A model generated the notes under the pieces. That model was not told where the DNA came from. It saw only the letters and a program-made list of their open reading frames with translations, and did not search any database. This document shows, in pieces, positions 30,101 through 44,080 of a stretch of 64,000 bases of DNA (its first letter is position 1; each line of letters opens with the position of its first letter). Source of the DNA: Pseudoscleropodium purum (Eukaryota; Streptophyta; Bryopsida; Hypnales; Brachytheciaceae); contig OZ017795.1 of assembly GCA_963969395.1 (NCBI GenBank), positions 22,921,063 through 22,985,062 on the forward strand, written 5' to 3'. The translations under genes and the position numbers were made by a program.

Positions 30101-33100
30101 GAGCCCAAGCATTAGTACTCCAAAAATATGAAGTTTGAGGTGGTGTTAAAAGTGGTAAACTCTCATTAGTAGCTCTATTGTTCCATCTTGTATATGTGTT
30201 GAAATCTACTCTTTGCGATGAAACTTGAATAGAAGAGGTTGTGACAATAGATATTGGTGATGTTGTAGCTACATGATTAATAATAAATATGTTTTACTTT
30301 GGCAATCAAAATATTTTTCAAATAAATTATTTTAAAAAATTAAACATAATTTCTCATTGAAAATCATTCAAAAAAAACTTAAACATGATCTTCTTACAAA
30401 ATTGAATTTTTCCTTTGCCATTTAAAAAAATGAAAACTTGATAGAATGTAGTTTTGTTTTGAAATATTTCATCAATCACAATCTTAAAATACAACAAATC
30501 CATATTATTAAAAATTTGATTAGCAACTATTAAAATTTGAAGTTTGTAATTATGTGCATATTCTCATAGAAGATGCTCAATATCTACTTTGTCATATTGA
30601 ATTCAATGATATAATGTACATTGAACTATTTCATGATGTCAGAAACTAAGAAAATATAATTATATCTTCAAAGTGATATTAGATCTTCATTGATGATTAA
30701 TTTTAGAATCAATTTTACTAACATCTATATATGAAAATTTGTATTTTGAAAAATTCTTTTACATATTGAACCAAAAACATCTTTAGTATCCTAGCTCCTA
30801 AATGGCCAAGGCATCATATTTTGGTGGTGACTAAACTTTGACAACGATACAAAATCTTACCAAATTTTTATTTCTAGTGATTTATTTTTTATTTTAATAT
30901 TCTCTTAGAGTACATTTAAGTATAAAAAATCCAATTATGAAAAAATTCATTTCAAATATTTATCTATTAAAGATTTTAGAGAAGGGTGTCCATTGCAATT
31001 TTGATTGTTTAGTGTTAGTGGCTTTTGGAGGTTAGACATAAAATACACTAGATCTAAGGATGGGGTGGAAATATCGCATTGTAAATTCATTCAAAGGAAT
31101 TTATAGAGTAGATTTTGAGAAGCAAGAGATTAGTTGTCTTACTTATGTCTTTTGACCTTGTATTTTCATGTTTAATATCTAAAAAAAGCATTAAAAGTCT
31201 TCCAATCACTTTTGTAGTTTTAACACCCTCTTAATCAAATATTATAATATTTCAATCTATAAGTGATATTGTTGTGCTTTCTTTTCTATTATATGTAGTT
31301 TGAATTTGTATAGTTACATTTTTAAAATTATTGAAACTTATCTAAACTTAAGCATTTTGTTCTTTTCAGCAAATTTCGTAAAGTATAAAAATGTGTTGGA
31401 CATTTAGGGGCTAGAGTATCAAATTTAAGAGTTAAATTAATAAAAATATGCATTTTATAGAAGCATATTAACCCCTTGAGTCCCAAAGTCATGTTAGAAG
31501 ACATTGGGAATTTTAAGTAGGCATGTGTGACACTATAACCTCAATTTTAATCTAAAATATTTCTAATAAAAGAATACATTAGCTTTGGAGGAATATATTT
31601 TTAACTTCAATTGGTGCCTAAAACCAAAATTATGTCACACTAAGTTTAAAAACAAGTTTGTAAGGTATAAAAAATATTCACAAGATTTGGAAATAAAAAA
31701 ATAAGAAATTGATTTTTAATAAATTGTATTTTTGTCCATATTAAAAGATTTTACTCATTCTTCTTGGAATAATGATATGATAGGAATGGATTTTTTTTGT
31801 TGTAGGCAATCATAAATGCTCTTGAAAAAATAATATATTGGATTTGTTTCTAAATTCGATTTTTACAATTTAAAATAAGTTCCATAAGGTTCAATTTGTT
31901 TACTATAGCAATCTCATCATTGAAATCAGTGTATTTCAATTCCATCTTATAGCTATTAATGATTTAGATTTTTCTTCTATCTTATATTTGCTTTATGTCA
32001 ACAATTCTTTAAAGGATGAAAATTAATTTTTTTTAATTTAAAAAAATTCACCACAATTCTTCAAAATGAATTTTATTAAATTCCAAATTTGTATTGAAAA
32101 GATTTTAAGCTGAATAGATTCAAAGTCTTATATTTGACTCACTTAAGGTATCCTAAACCTATGCTTCTTTCACTTTAAATACAACAATCTTACAATCTAT
32201 ACCATTGAAGTGTTTAAAGTTTATTTTGGACATTCAAATTCTAGTCTAATGTAAGATCCTATGGTTAGACATTGGAGGAAAACAAATTAAATTATTTCTT
32301 GTTTATAATAGAAATGATTGTTTTGAATTTTTTTGATGAAAACAAATTGGAAGACTTTAGGGATTAAGAAAAGTGGTTTTAAATATTCACTTATTTCAAC
32401 TATTGTCAACAAATTAAAATTATTTCCAAAGTTTATTGATAGTTGTTTGAGTTTTTAAAATATATCTCAAATATATCTATTGAAGTTCAAATTTATTTGA
32501 TCTTCAAATGTATTTTAGATTTTATTTTTTTGAAATATATCATACTTTTGATCCCTATTTTTATTTAAAAGATTTTTTAATTATTATATTTTATTAATTA
32601 TTTGAAAATTTTCGGTTGAAAATATAGAAATATTATCAATTTTAGTTTTTATTTAAGTGAATATTTTATAAAAATTAGAATGAAATTATTTTAGTTTGGA
32701 TTTTAAAATTATTTTTTCTTATTAAATTTAAAATATTTTGTAAAATTATAATGAGATATCAAAATGTCATTTGATAAAACAGATGACTCCAAAATTATTT
32801 ATTATTATTATTATTTTAAAAAATTATAAATTCTAATTCTAAAAATCCAATTTAGAAGAAAATTAGTACATCATGCATTATACTCTAAATCATGTATTTT
32901 CTATAATTTGCATTGAAATCATTTCAAATTTCATTAATTGTTATTTCTGTAAGAAATATACTTGAATATAGAAGTTATGATAAATAAAAATTAGACAAAT
33001 CACCTTTATTAGTGTAATTTGTTAAGACAAAGCCAAATATACCACCTAATGTACTCCATCCATCAATAATCTTTATATATGAAACACCTAATCATTATTA

Positions 33101-36100
33101 AAAATTATTTTACTTTGAATCAATAATTAACTGTTTTTTGATTTATTATTATCAATTTGTAATACCTATTTTCTTCAAAATAAAAAAAACTTTATTGATA
33201 AGATTGTTTCTTCCAAACAGAATATAATATAGTCAACTATGATCACCATTAGCATTGTAGTTTTGTTTTTATATATGAAAATTCAAATTATATCAATATA
33301 TTTTACTCTGGAGTAATATTTATCAAATTTTAAATTAGAGGGGGCAATTGTGAAGTCATTCATTTATGATATTTATGCAAGATTATATATAAATGATGTA
33401 TTTAGTTGTATACAAATATATAATATTCATTATAGCATTAATTATGGTGAAAGCCTTCGAGTTGTAGAATTTACAAAAATATAAGTTAAATTTGCTTTTA
33501 GTGACAAAGATGGCAATATGGAAAGTTGATTCCATGCATCATCATTACAACCAATCATTGTTAATTTTGATACATTTGCTTGGATAGTCTTTTGATATGC
33601 TGATAGTATAGTATCAAAGTCCGTATCCGTACTATTTAAAGATACTGTCACCACCTACAATATAAAAAAATTGCACATAAATTTGGTGAGTGTATTCAAA
33701 TAAATATTGCAATGTATCCATAATCACAATAGGCTTTTGGACATTGAAAGAGTAAATTGAAAAATAACAAAGTATGGAGATTAAAATAATTTTTTAAAAA
33801 TTCCAAAACATTTGCATTGAAGCTATTAAATAATCAATTAACATACCACATTTGACTTAGGTGTATATTGGAAAACAACATCAGGGCCAATATTATGACA
33901 ATAATCATAATTTGTATCGTATATATTTTGGTATCTCATAGCATTTTCAACATAAGCGAAAGGCAATTGTGGGATAATTTTTGGATTATCAATAGTTTGT
34001 CCACATGGATTTTGTATCGACCATTTACAAATTGCTACCAAAAATTAACAAAAAAATATATCATTAAAATACTCAAGTCATATTATAAAATAATATAGGC
34101 TATTATATTTATTTTATATTGGAATTTGTTTTCAGAAATAGTTTGAATAAGTACTTTATAAGAATTAATTATGTTCTTAATAAAATATAATTTTTATAAA
34201 TATAAATTTCATGCTAATAATGAATTTATAAAAATGATTATATTATGATGGTTCCATAAATATGATCATTAAGAATTTCCATTTAGGCAAATTCCATAAT
34301 CAATTTTGAAATGTTGTAAATTCATCTTAACAAATCATTTTACAATTACATTGAATCCATTTATATGTATCAAAATCCTTGGAAAAATCATCAGTTTGTT
34401 TACAAAAGTAATATTTTTTCAATTTAAAATGTTTTGTTAAGTAGATAATCAAATTGTAAAAGGCAACTAGCATTTCATTTGTTCAAACTTACAAAGAAGT
34501 TAATTTGGATTTAATATTTTCAATATAAAAGTCAATAAAAAAATTCTTTATTATTTTCCATATTCTTCTTAATAATATATACCTGTATCAAGAGACATAA
34601 CATAGCCTTCAGGAGAAATATTATACCGTGCATCTTGACTTGAAAAGGACCATTGAATTACTGAGCCACGATCAAGATAATCTACATAAACTTTGAATTT
34701 AGATTAGATGTAGTGTTGTTGTTTTTTGTCAATTTGCACCAAAATAATAGGCCCTGCACCAAGCCCTTGGGAAAAAAAAAAGTACTAAAAGGGCAAAAAA
34801 TCACCAAATATTTTCACATTAAAAAAAATATTGGATGAAATCACCAAATTATGAATGAAAATAGAATTATGAATATGTGATATGTGCTAATGTGATGTTT
34901 TCTATCCAATATGTGGATGAATGTTGAAATTGGGAGCAACACTATAACATTTTGTATTGCCACTATAGCATTTTATTAAAAATGGAAAAAAAAATCCTTG
35001 ATGAGATGGAAAGAATCTCTAATAGAAGTGAAAGAAATTATTAAAAATTCAAGATATTTCTTTGTTACATGAATAAAAGAAACAAAGGACTTCACTCAAA
35101 TATCACTTTTAAAATATAATCCAATACTTCTATTTCTTTTGTTTCTTGTATGTTTCTACATAAATTCAAAAACTTTAAATTAAGTAACATATTGCATTTT
35201 CAAAATTTATCTTTCTAAAGTTAAAAAATCAATTAATTTGAACAAAAATATAAAAAAACCAAACATATAGATGTTGATGTCTAATTAAAGAAGTACAAGA
35301 AGCTCATAAACGTATAAATTTATGACTTTAAAATTCAAAGCACACTAGAATATATCAATTTGTTCTAAAATATAAAAAAAAACATTCAAATTTATTTTCT
35401 TGAATCTTTTCAAACAAAAATAATACAACAAAACATATAGTGAAAATTCTTCTTATTCAATAGTTCATGCTATAAATTGATATGATTGAAATTTTTATTT
35501 TTATTTTTACAATAGTACATGTTTTTATATTTTATATACAAATGTAAAATTTCAACCTGTTCGATTAGAAAGTACAATCTTAATTTTTTGTACCATCGAC
35601 CAACTTGCGTCATTTGCAAAATAAAGGTATGTTGGTTGAAAATATCCTAGTCAATCACATAATAAAGAGAAATTTTATTTTGATAATGAACTATTTTTTA
35701 ATTAATAATTTTGCAACCAAAATCTATTTTATAAAAGATAGTAAATTTTATAAAATACTTTCCAAATTTTATAAATGTTTAACAATTTACAATCAAACGA
35801 TATTTCTAACCTAGTGCACAATATGTATAATGAAAAATATATCTAAATTGTTTTAATGTATCTCAATGATGTAAAAATTCTCAAACAACATGCTAGAATT
35901 CAAAATTATAAAATATTGTGCAATTTTTGGTGTTATGAATTGTACAAAAATTGTTTTGATTATTAAGAAATAAATCAATTATTTGAATCCTATGTGATTT
36001 TAATATTGAATTATTGATCAAATATTTAAAAGCAAAAATAGTAATTCTTTTGACATCCAATTTTTTGCAACTTTTTATTAATCAATGGAAGATGAAACTT

Positions 36101-39100
36101 TAACCAAAATATATATTTTTAAACTATAAATTAAAAATTTTAGTCAATGAAAGATTAAACTTTTACCAAAATATATATCCTTAAATCTATAAATTAAATT
36201 TTGAATTCTCTCTTTATATGTATCATTAATTTTATCAAGTTTGATTTGACAATGTTATGTGAATATTCTAGTCTTTAAAATTAATTTCTCACTACCATGA
36301 TTATTATTTGTGTTTTGGATGCAAACGTCAAGATAATCATCAAAGGCTTATTTTATTGCTTATATATGTTTTATTTATGAACCTTTAATCTTTAATATAA
36401 TATTTTAATAGTTTTTACTTCTACAAAATTGAAGAAGTAATTTTAGTATTATACTAGTGTGCCTGCTACTATTGCTACAACAAAAATAAAAGTAAAAAAC
36501 CTTGTGTACAAAGGAGTGCAAGGATTTTTTTTTGTGGCGTTTGAACATAAAATGCTAATGTTATGGATTTTCCAAAATAAAAGATAATTTAATTTAATTT
36601 TTTTAATTTAAAAAAAATCATAACTTTCACACTATAGGTCCAAAGGCCATGAATTTGGCACAAATAGAAAGTTTTATGCACCAAGGAGTGCTAGGACTTT
36701 TGTTTCATGGAATTTGGACATGCAAAGCAAAAATTATGAATTTTTCAAAATAAAATATGATTACAAGTTTTATATCATAGGTCCAAATGCCACGAAACAA
36801 AGTTCATGCACCCTTTTACAAAAAAAGTTTTCCAATTGCTAGACACCTTATGGTTTGTTAGATTTCAACATATCAAACAAATAAACAAAACAAACAACCT
36901 ATCTTAAGGATATAGACATTTAAATGTTGTCTAAGATTAATTATCATTTTTTTTTTATCATCTTTTATGTGTCAAAATAGCTTATAAATTGGTTTTCAAA
37001 TTTTGATTGCAATTTTTTTAATGAAATTCATCAAAAGTAAATTATAAAGATCTAACTAATTTTTCTAAAAATTGTATTTGGAAAGAAGATGCATTTATTT
37101 ACCTTAGTCAATGTTGATATAAATGTAAAATTCTCATCTTATCATTAGAAACTTTATTTTTAGTGATGAATTATTAAATCATTTTTGACCATTAATAGAA
37201 TCCAAAAGCTCTACAAACATATTTCGTTCATTTCCACCTAAAAACTAATGAATATTGATTTGAATATTATCTATTGAACGTTTTTGAGGATAAATTTTTT
37301 GCATTCATTCTTTATTTTACTTGTATGTGTATTTATTTAATTAAAATATTTAATGAAGCATATATTAATAAATGATAAGAATTTGTTCATGTATCATGTT
37401 GTATGATATATTTTTATTTTATGTTTGATATCTTCAATGTTAACTAGTATGCCTGAGCCATTGCTACACTTCAAAATAAAAGTACAAAAAATTTTAACTT
37501 TTTTTTAATTCAATGCTTTATGCATGAAAGAATGCAAGGGCTTTGTTTGTGGCATTTGGACATGCAATGTGAAAGTCATTATTTTTTCAAAATAAAAAAC
37601 AATTTTATTTAATTTTTTAATTCAAAATAATTCAAAATGTATAAGTTTCACATTGTAGGTCCAAATGCCACAAACTAAAGTTCGTGCATCCTTCTTCGTG
37701 GAGAGCTTTCTAACAATATCAAGAATGTAGGCAAAAGATGCATGGTTTTTTAGATCTCACTACATAAAACAAAAAGAAAACAACCTAATTTAAGTTGTAG
37801 ATTTCTACCAAACTAGTTTTATAATTATTAAATTTATCACTTTAATAAAGTTCTTTAAGAATTGTGTAGAATAAACATTTCTAAAAAAATAATAAAATTG
37901 TAATCAAGGTCCTCTAGTCTTCAAAAACAACAAATTAATTTCAATCTATTCTATACAATTTGAAATGAAGATACATTAAACTATACATTATAAATGTATA
38001 TTTTTATATATATATATGAAGAAACATTTTATTCCCTATTTTCTCTATTAAAGTTGTACATAAAATAAGGTGTATTTTGACTTGTTAGAAATACCAATAG
38101 ATGGATCAGTAAGAGTTGGAGTGAATGTAACACTGCTTGTTGGCTTTATTCGTAGTGATATTGTGCTAGTTTGAGAGGTGCCTTCGGAGACATTATAAAA
38201 TGCTCTTGGAGTAATGTTAAAAGGGGGTTGCATCATATTGACAACATTCAAAAGCTTTGTGGTGGTATTAGTGAGAGCATTGATATTTATAGCCCCAACT
38301 TCACATGCATCAAGCAAAGCTTGTCGTACATCTTTAGGTCTTGCATCAATGTATTGACTTAAGTAAAGTGCAGCTCCACCAGCCTAAAATATATGTGTTT
38401 TTAGTAAAATTTTGCTATAAATCTCTTTAAAGATCATTATTTATAATCTTATGTTTAGGGCTATATTTTAAAACTCACTTAAAATATCCCTTTTTCTTAT
38501 CTTTTAAAAGATGAAATTTTTCATTTGTAATAATTGTAAGAGAATTTTTTTTTCTTTTATATCAAACTATATACAATTTTGGTATAAATATCTCATATGA
38601 TAAACTAGGGAAAACTATATAAGGTTAGAGTTTTACTTTCATTTTTTAACATAATCAAATCTAAGTAAAATTTTCATTATTTAAAAAAAAAATTGAATTT
38701 CGTCCAATAGAAAATTAGAATCAATTTTTTTTTAATGACAAATGGTGAACCATTGCATTAAAAAGAAAGTGCACCAACAAATAGCCAAGCCAAAAGGCTA
38801 GACAAATGAAGAGATAAGAGCAAAAAGGTAAAAAGAACACCAACCAAATTCAATAGAAGGAGCACGAGGGAGGACCCCTGATAATCCATCTAATGACTTG
38901 CCCTATCCTAAAAGATAACAAGTTATCATGAAGCCAAATATCATCAAATTGGTGCCAAATCCTCTCAGAACTAAAAAGTCGCATTCTAGTAGCCTGTTGG
39001 ATCCTAAAGAAGGAAGCCTGCTTGCAGTCAAGAAGGGCCTTCCAAAGGGGGGGTTGGATGAAGTGAAGAGGCCATCTGACTTGGGCAAAGACAACCGGTT

Positions 39101-42100
39101 GCGGGCAACCCAACAAAGTGAAAAAGTAGCTTCTCGGATGAGAGACCATAGTATTTTGATTTGTCTGTACTACCGATAAAGTATAGAATCAAATATGCAT
39201 TGGATAGCGTTCAACCTCCTATGGGGACCTAATGTCGGGGAAGAACTAAGTAAATGATGTCCGATGGATTGTGCAGTCCCAAATGCCTTAAGAATTCGAG
39301 CAGGAGAAGAAATGATGATTTCAATCTCACTAGATAGACAATACCCACAAGAAGCATCCAATCCGAGAACAGTTTGAGCCCGCTAAGAATTGACCATTAC
39401 TACTCCATGCCAAATAGACCAAATAAATGCTCCATCTTTAACTGGTCAATCACAAATCCATATCTCTCTCTAAGCATGTTTGAATGAAGCCTAAAATAAC
39501 CTTGGCCATTTCAACAAGGTCAAGCGCTGGAGGGAGGTTTGGTTAGTGAGGAGTTTCCTACCCATTGTGGTTGAATAATTGAAGAGTTTTTTTCCCATTA
39601 GTCCAACTCCAATGACCTAGATCGAAGGTGATAGTATCAATGGCCCCAACATATAGGAGATGTAGGGGTCTACCTCTACTTCATTTGACCTGTATAATAC
39701 AAACCCTATGTAGAAATCCCGTTTCTTGGTAGTTTTTAGTGGATACATAAAGGATCGAGAATTGTTGAGAGTTAGATTATATTGTGGCATAGGTGCAATC
39801 CCTCGGAATTTGAATTGCTTGAGTATAAGGCTTAAGAAGAGATGGAAGAGGCTCTAAAGTAAGCCAAGTGATGAATAAAGTTCTATCTGTGGGATAGATG
39901 AAGACTCCAATCCACTCATTGGCAGTTATAAGTTTCACATTTTTGGTAAGTAATGAGAGCCAATCATGAGGAATATGAGTTTTCAAAAAGAGCCAATGGT
40001 GTTCTTTCTTCTGACTGAGTAGAAACTCTTGAGATAGTTGAATCTAGAGTTTGAAGGCACGAGAATTGGAATCCCGCAAGTCCCCTATAGTTTGGAGACC
40101 ATGACGGGCTAAACACCTAGCTCTATCAGGAGAGAAGTTAAAGTTAGATCTAATAAAACTAGTCAACCACCATATGCTCGTCCCTCAAACCTCATCGGCA
40201 TTGGTTGGGGGAGAGAGTTCAATATGTTTGACCATTTTCCTCCATACTGCAATGATTCAATTCCATACCTTAGAGCCTTTGGTGGTTGATGATTTATGAA
40301 CTATTAGCCAAGGTGGTGTAGGAATTAGAACCATTAGACTCAATTTTCATGTTTCTTGTGAGTAAACAACTTCTAAAAGTTTATGTAAAACATATTTATG
40401 ATAATAAGGTTTTGTCAACTTAAATAACAGTAATAGATAATCAAGTTTGAAAATTGATTATCTTCATTTTTGTAAGCCATTAATTTGAAATTCAAACATA
40501 TTTAGACTATAAATATCCAAGATAAAATTAGAACTATTTCAATATTTTTTAACACCAAAATTGTATACAAAATAATTTTTTGTGATTAAAAAGCACCTTC
40601 AAGTTTGAAACTAATTTGAAACCTTTAAGTTTCAACTTCAATATCTGAAGTGTTCCTACCTTGGGTTGTTTAGTTGAAAGAAAACCAAAAATTATAATTT
40701 AAAGAAGTTTTTAATGAACATACATTGAATTCTCAAGTGCATACTTATCAAAGTTTGAGATGTATTTACATACCACATGTGGACAAGCCATAGATGTTCC
40801 TGAAATAGTATTATATGAAGTATCGCTTGTATTCCATGTACTAGTTATAAGTTCACCCTAACCAATTCAAAAAAATTAAATTTATAAATTTGAAAGGTAT
40901 TAAATAAATTTGGAAGAATATAATTTAATACAATAGTAAATCTTAAAGTTTAAATTTTTTTAAAAGAATAATAAACCCATAAGGTTCAATCAACCATTTT
41001 TGGAAGATGTTGCTTTGCTACAAGTTATACATTTTAACTTTTTATATAAATAAAAAATAATTTTATGCTATTAAAAATTTGAATAACTTCCCTTTATGGA
41101 ATCCCTTTGGAATTGAGTGATGTAATGAGGTTTTAAGGATCATGATTTTCTGTTGAGTTTTGGCCATATAGTAAAAAATTTAGTCAACTAGTGTGACTAC
41201 TTTCCCCTCGTTACAAGAAAAAAGGGTATTTTAAATAAGTTTTTAAGTATAGCCCTAAACATAAGATTATAAATAATGACCTTTAAGAAGATTTGCAACA
41301 AAATCTTACAAGAAACACATGTATTTCTACTAAAATTTTGATGAAAATCTCCTTAAAGGTCAATACTTATAATTTAATGTTTAAAACTATACTTACAAAC
41401 TCGCTTAAAACAACTTTTTTTCTTGTAGTGTCTTAAAGATGGAGTAAATCCACAAAGGACTTCCAAGAACAAGCCAAGTGTGTACCCATACTTTCCATTC
41501 TCTTGTTTTTTTAACATCTAGAGTCTTTTTCTTTCATCAAAAAAATACTCCAAATTACTCCTTTTTTTTGCATATCTAACTCTAAGATCTTGCACAAAAC
41601 TTGTATATGCATGTAGAGATGAAAATTTAATAACATTAATTGCATAGATTGCAAGAAATTTACATTTAAAGTAAAGAAAGTGAGATTTTGAGTATGATTA
41701 TGGACCATATCATTTGGTTTGAATCTTCCTTAAGTTAAAAATTTTGCACTAAACATTTGAATTAAAATATTTTATATTTAGTATTTGAATTGAAAGTCTA
41801 GGAAAACAAAACTATAAAAAAGGTGATTTTCATTCTTTAAGAAATTGTTTAGTAAAAGTTGGTAAAAGATGGAAGGAAAAACTAACTCGTCAATGGTTCT
41901 AAAATGGTATTGAAACATACACAATCCAATAATGAGATTTTTCTAAAATGCATTCTTAACCTTATGAAACTTCTATTTTTTTCTCAAGAAGTTTCCATGA
42001 TTGCTCAATAACTTTCACATTAGTAATCCAAATTGAATCAAATGAATCAAAGCTTTTTATATAGACAAAAAATATAATCTATGAGGACAAAAAATTCAAG

Positions 42101-43997
42101 TTATTTTAAATTTTTGTAGATTTTTTATTGCCTAGTCTCCTCTATTTTGAGCTGATTATGGCATAAATTTTGTTTCCAGGAACCAATTGAAATAAAAATT
42201 GAAATAAAAATCATATTTTCAAAAAGTCAATATCATTTTCTATACTAAAAAAACTTTCAAAAATTCATGTAAAAAATTGAGGTTAAATGAGCCTACCCAA
42301 AATCCATTTTGTTCCATATATGGACAATGGGATTAACCATAGATTGTAAGCACCACCAAAAATCTAAGAATGATGAGAATTTTGTAAAATATATATAGAG
42401 AAACATTTTCAAAACTCTCTGCTATTACTAAACAAAAAACAAACTACATTTGAAATTTTTTGATTGAAATGTCTTTCTTAAAAAAATGATATTAATCATT
42501 GTAGCAATATTGACTAGTTTATTGCAACCATTGGAACCTCATATATTTTGATGAATGGAATTGTAAAATAAAAAAATTTAGATAATCAATTATTTTGGTA
42601 AATAGTACAATAATTTTAGTCATTATAAAAAAAATTACATCATATCAATTCTAACTAAACTTTTTTAAATTATGAAAATTAAATATGACTTGATTATTAT
42701 GAAAATATATAATACAAGAAAAAGGGGTGCTTTAAGTGAGTTTAAAAATATAGTCATGAACATAAGATTATAAGTAATGACCTATAAGGAGATTTAAGCA
42801 AAAATTTACAAAAAATACACGTGTTTCTAGTAAAAATTTTACTAAAAAGCTCTTGAAAGATCATTACTTATAATCTTAACCCTAAAACTATGCTTTATAA
42901 CTCACCTTAAACACCCTTTTTTCTTGTAGTGATATAAAAATGAGCAATGAAAAAAATAAATTATATATTACAATGTGATAGTGGAAAAGAGCTTTTTATT
43001 GGTTTTCCTTACCGGAGCAATAATTGATGAACAACTACCATAGTTTGAAAACCAACTTAGAACATTTAGAACGTTACTAGAAGCAACGGACAATGTAGAA
43101 AGTACACGAGCTGGAGAGTAATTGCATGCATCATCATGAAAATTGCCTGAAGCCACTACCTAATTCAAAATATATAATCTTTGATTTAATTCAAAAAATA
43201 TATACACCATATTCATAAATCAATTTTTATAGAAAAATGTAATATTTAAAGATGGAAATTTTGGATATTTTCAATTACTATATTTTAGGGCTTTCTTTTT
43301 TGGCTTTCTAGCGCTGAAATGCACCAAAAAAAGTAATTTGGCTAAAAAAAGGCAACAAAATATGATGTTTGTCATTAGAATAACTTCAATTTAAAAAAAC
43401 ATCTTTAATGAAATTGCCACATTGTAAATGAAAATACAATTATGGACATGTGATATGTATCAATGTGATATTTTCTATTCAATATGTGGATGAATGTTGA
43501 AATTTGGAGCACCACTATAAAGTTTTATATCACCACTTTGTCACTCTATAAAAAATGAAAAAAAGAAAAAACCTTGCTATATATAGTATACAATCTATTA
43601 TTTTTAATCCAAAATTCCTTTAATTTATTCAAATAATAATAGTTAATAAACAAATGACTAATATAGGCTCAAATTAACAAAAGAATATAGAAAATATGTT
43701 TTTTGACTGAATTGGTTTATTATAGATATTTTGAATATAAAATAATTTTAATTTTAATACATTATATCATATATTATTTATTTTTTACTTATATTCTATT
43801 ATTTTCAATGAAATTAATAGAATATTTTATAGAATTTTTTTATAATGAAATGACAATTTAGCATATCAATAGTATTGTTGATAAGAAAATATTCAAGTTT
43901 ATATTTGAAATTAAAAAATAAAAATGAATGTCACCAAAATAAGGGTAGTAGTCTTTTTGAGAAAATGAAATCAAACTATTTAATAATTAATATATTC

Positions 43998-44080
<83 letters not shown>

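Larger units (their letters stand above)
34682..38094 (-). other. Intron 8 of the protease gene (3413 bp)
   Basis: Holds one copy of an unclassified repeat (34720-35000) and two Helitron-like elements (36454-36916 and 37445-37801) in the same orientation. The rest is unassigned. Confidence 0.7.
38384..40773 (-). other. Intron 7 of the protease gene (2390 bp)
   Basis: Holds a half CACTA MITE at its 3' end (38384-38501), then a LINE fragment (about 38725-40322). Without these the intron would be roughly 700 bp. Confidence 0.75.
40858..43012 (-). other. Intron 6 of the protease gene (2155 bp)
   Basis: Holds two CACTA-type MITEs (41209-41430 and 42709-42931). The rest is unassigned AT-rich sequence. 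Confidence 0.72.

Noticed and set aside
33442..33474. Continuation of exon 11 to the in-frame stop
   Set aside because: Reading through gives a truncated protein. Using the GTAAAT donor restores the PPC domain and phase with exon 12.
38048..38094. Exon 8 open frame to its stop as the protein end
   Set aside because: The donor at 38094 joins exon 9 in phase, and clear PPC, TSP1 and transmembrane exons follow in frame.
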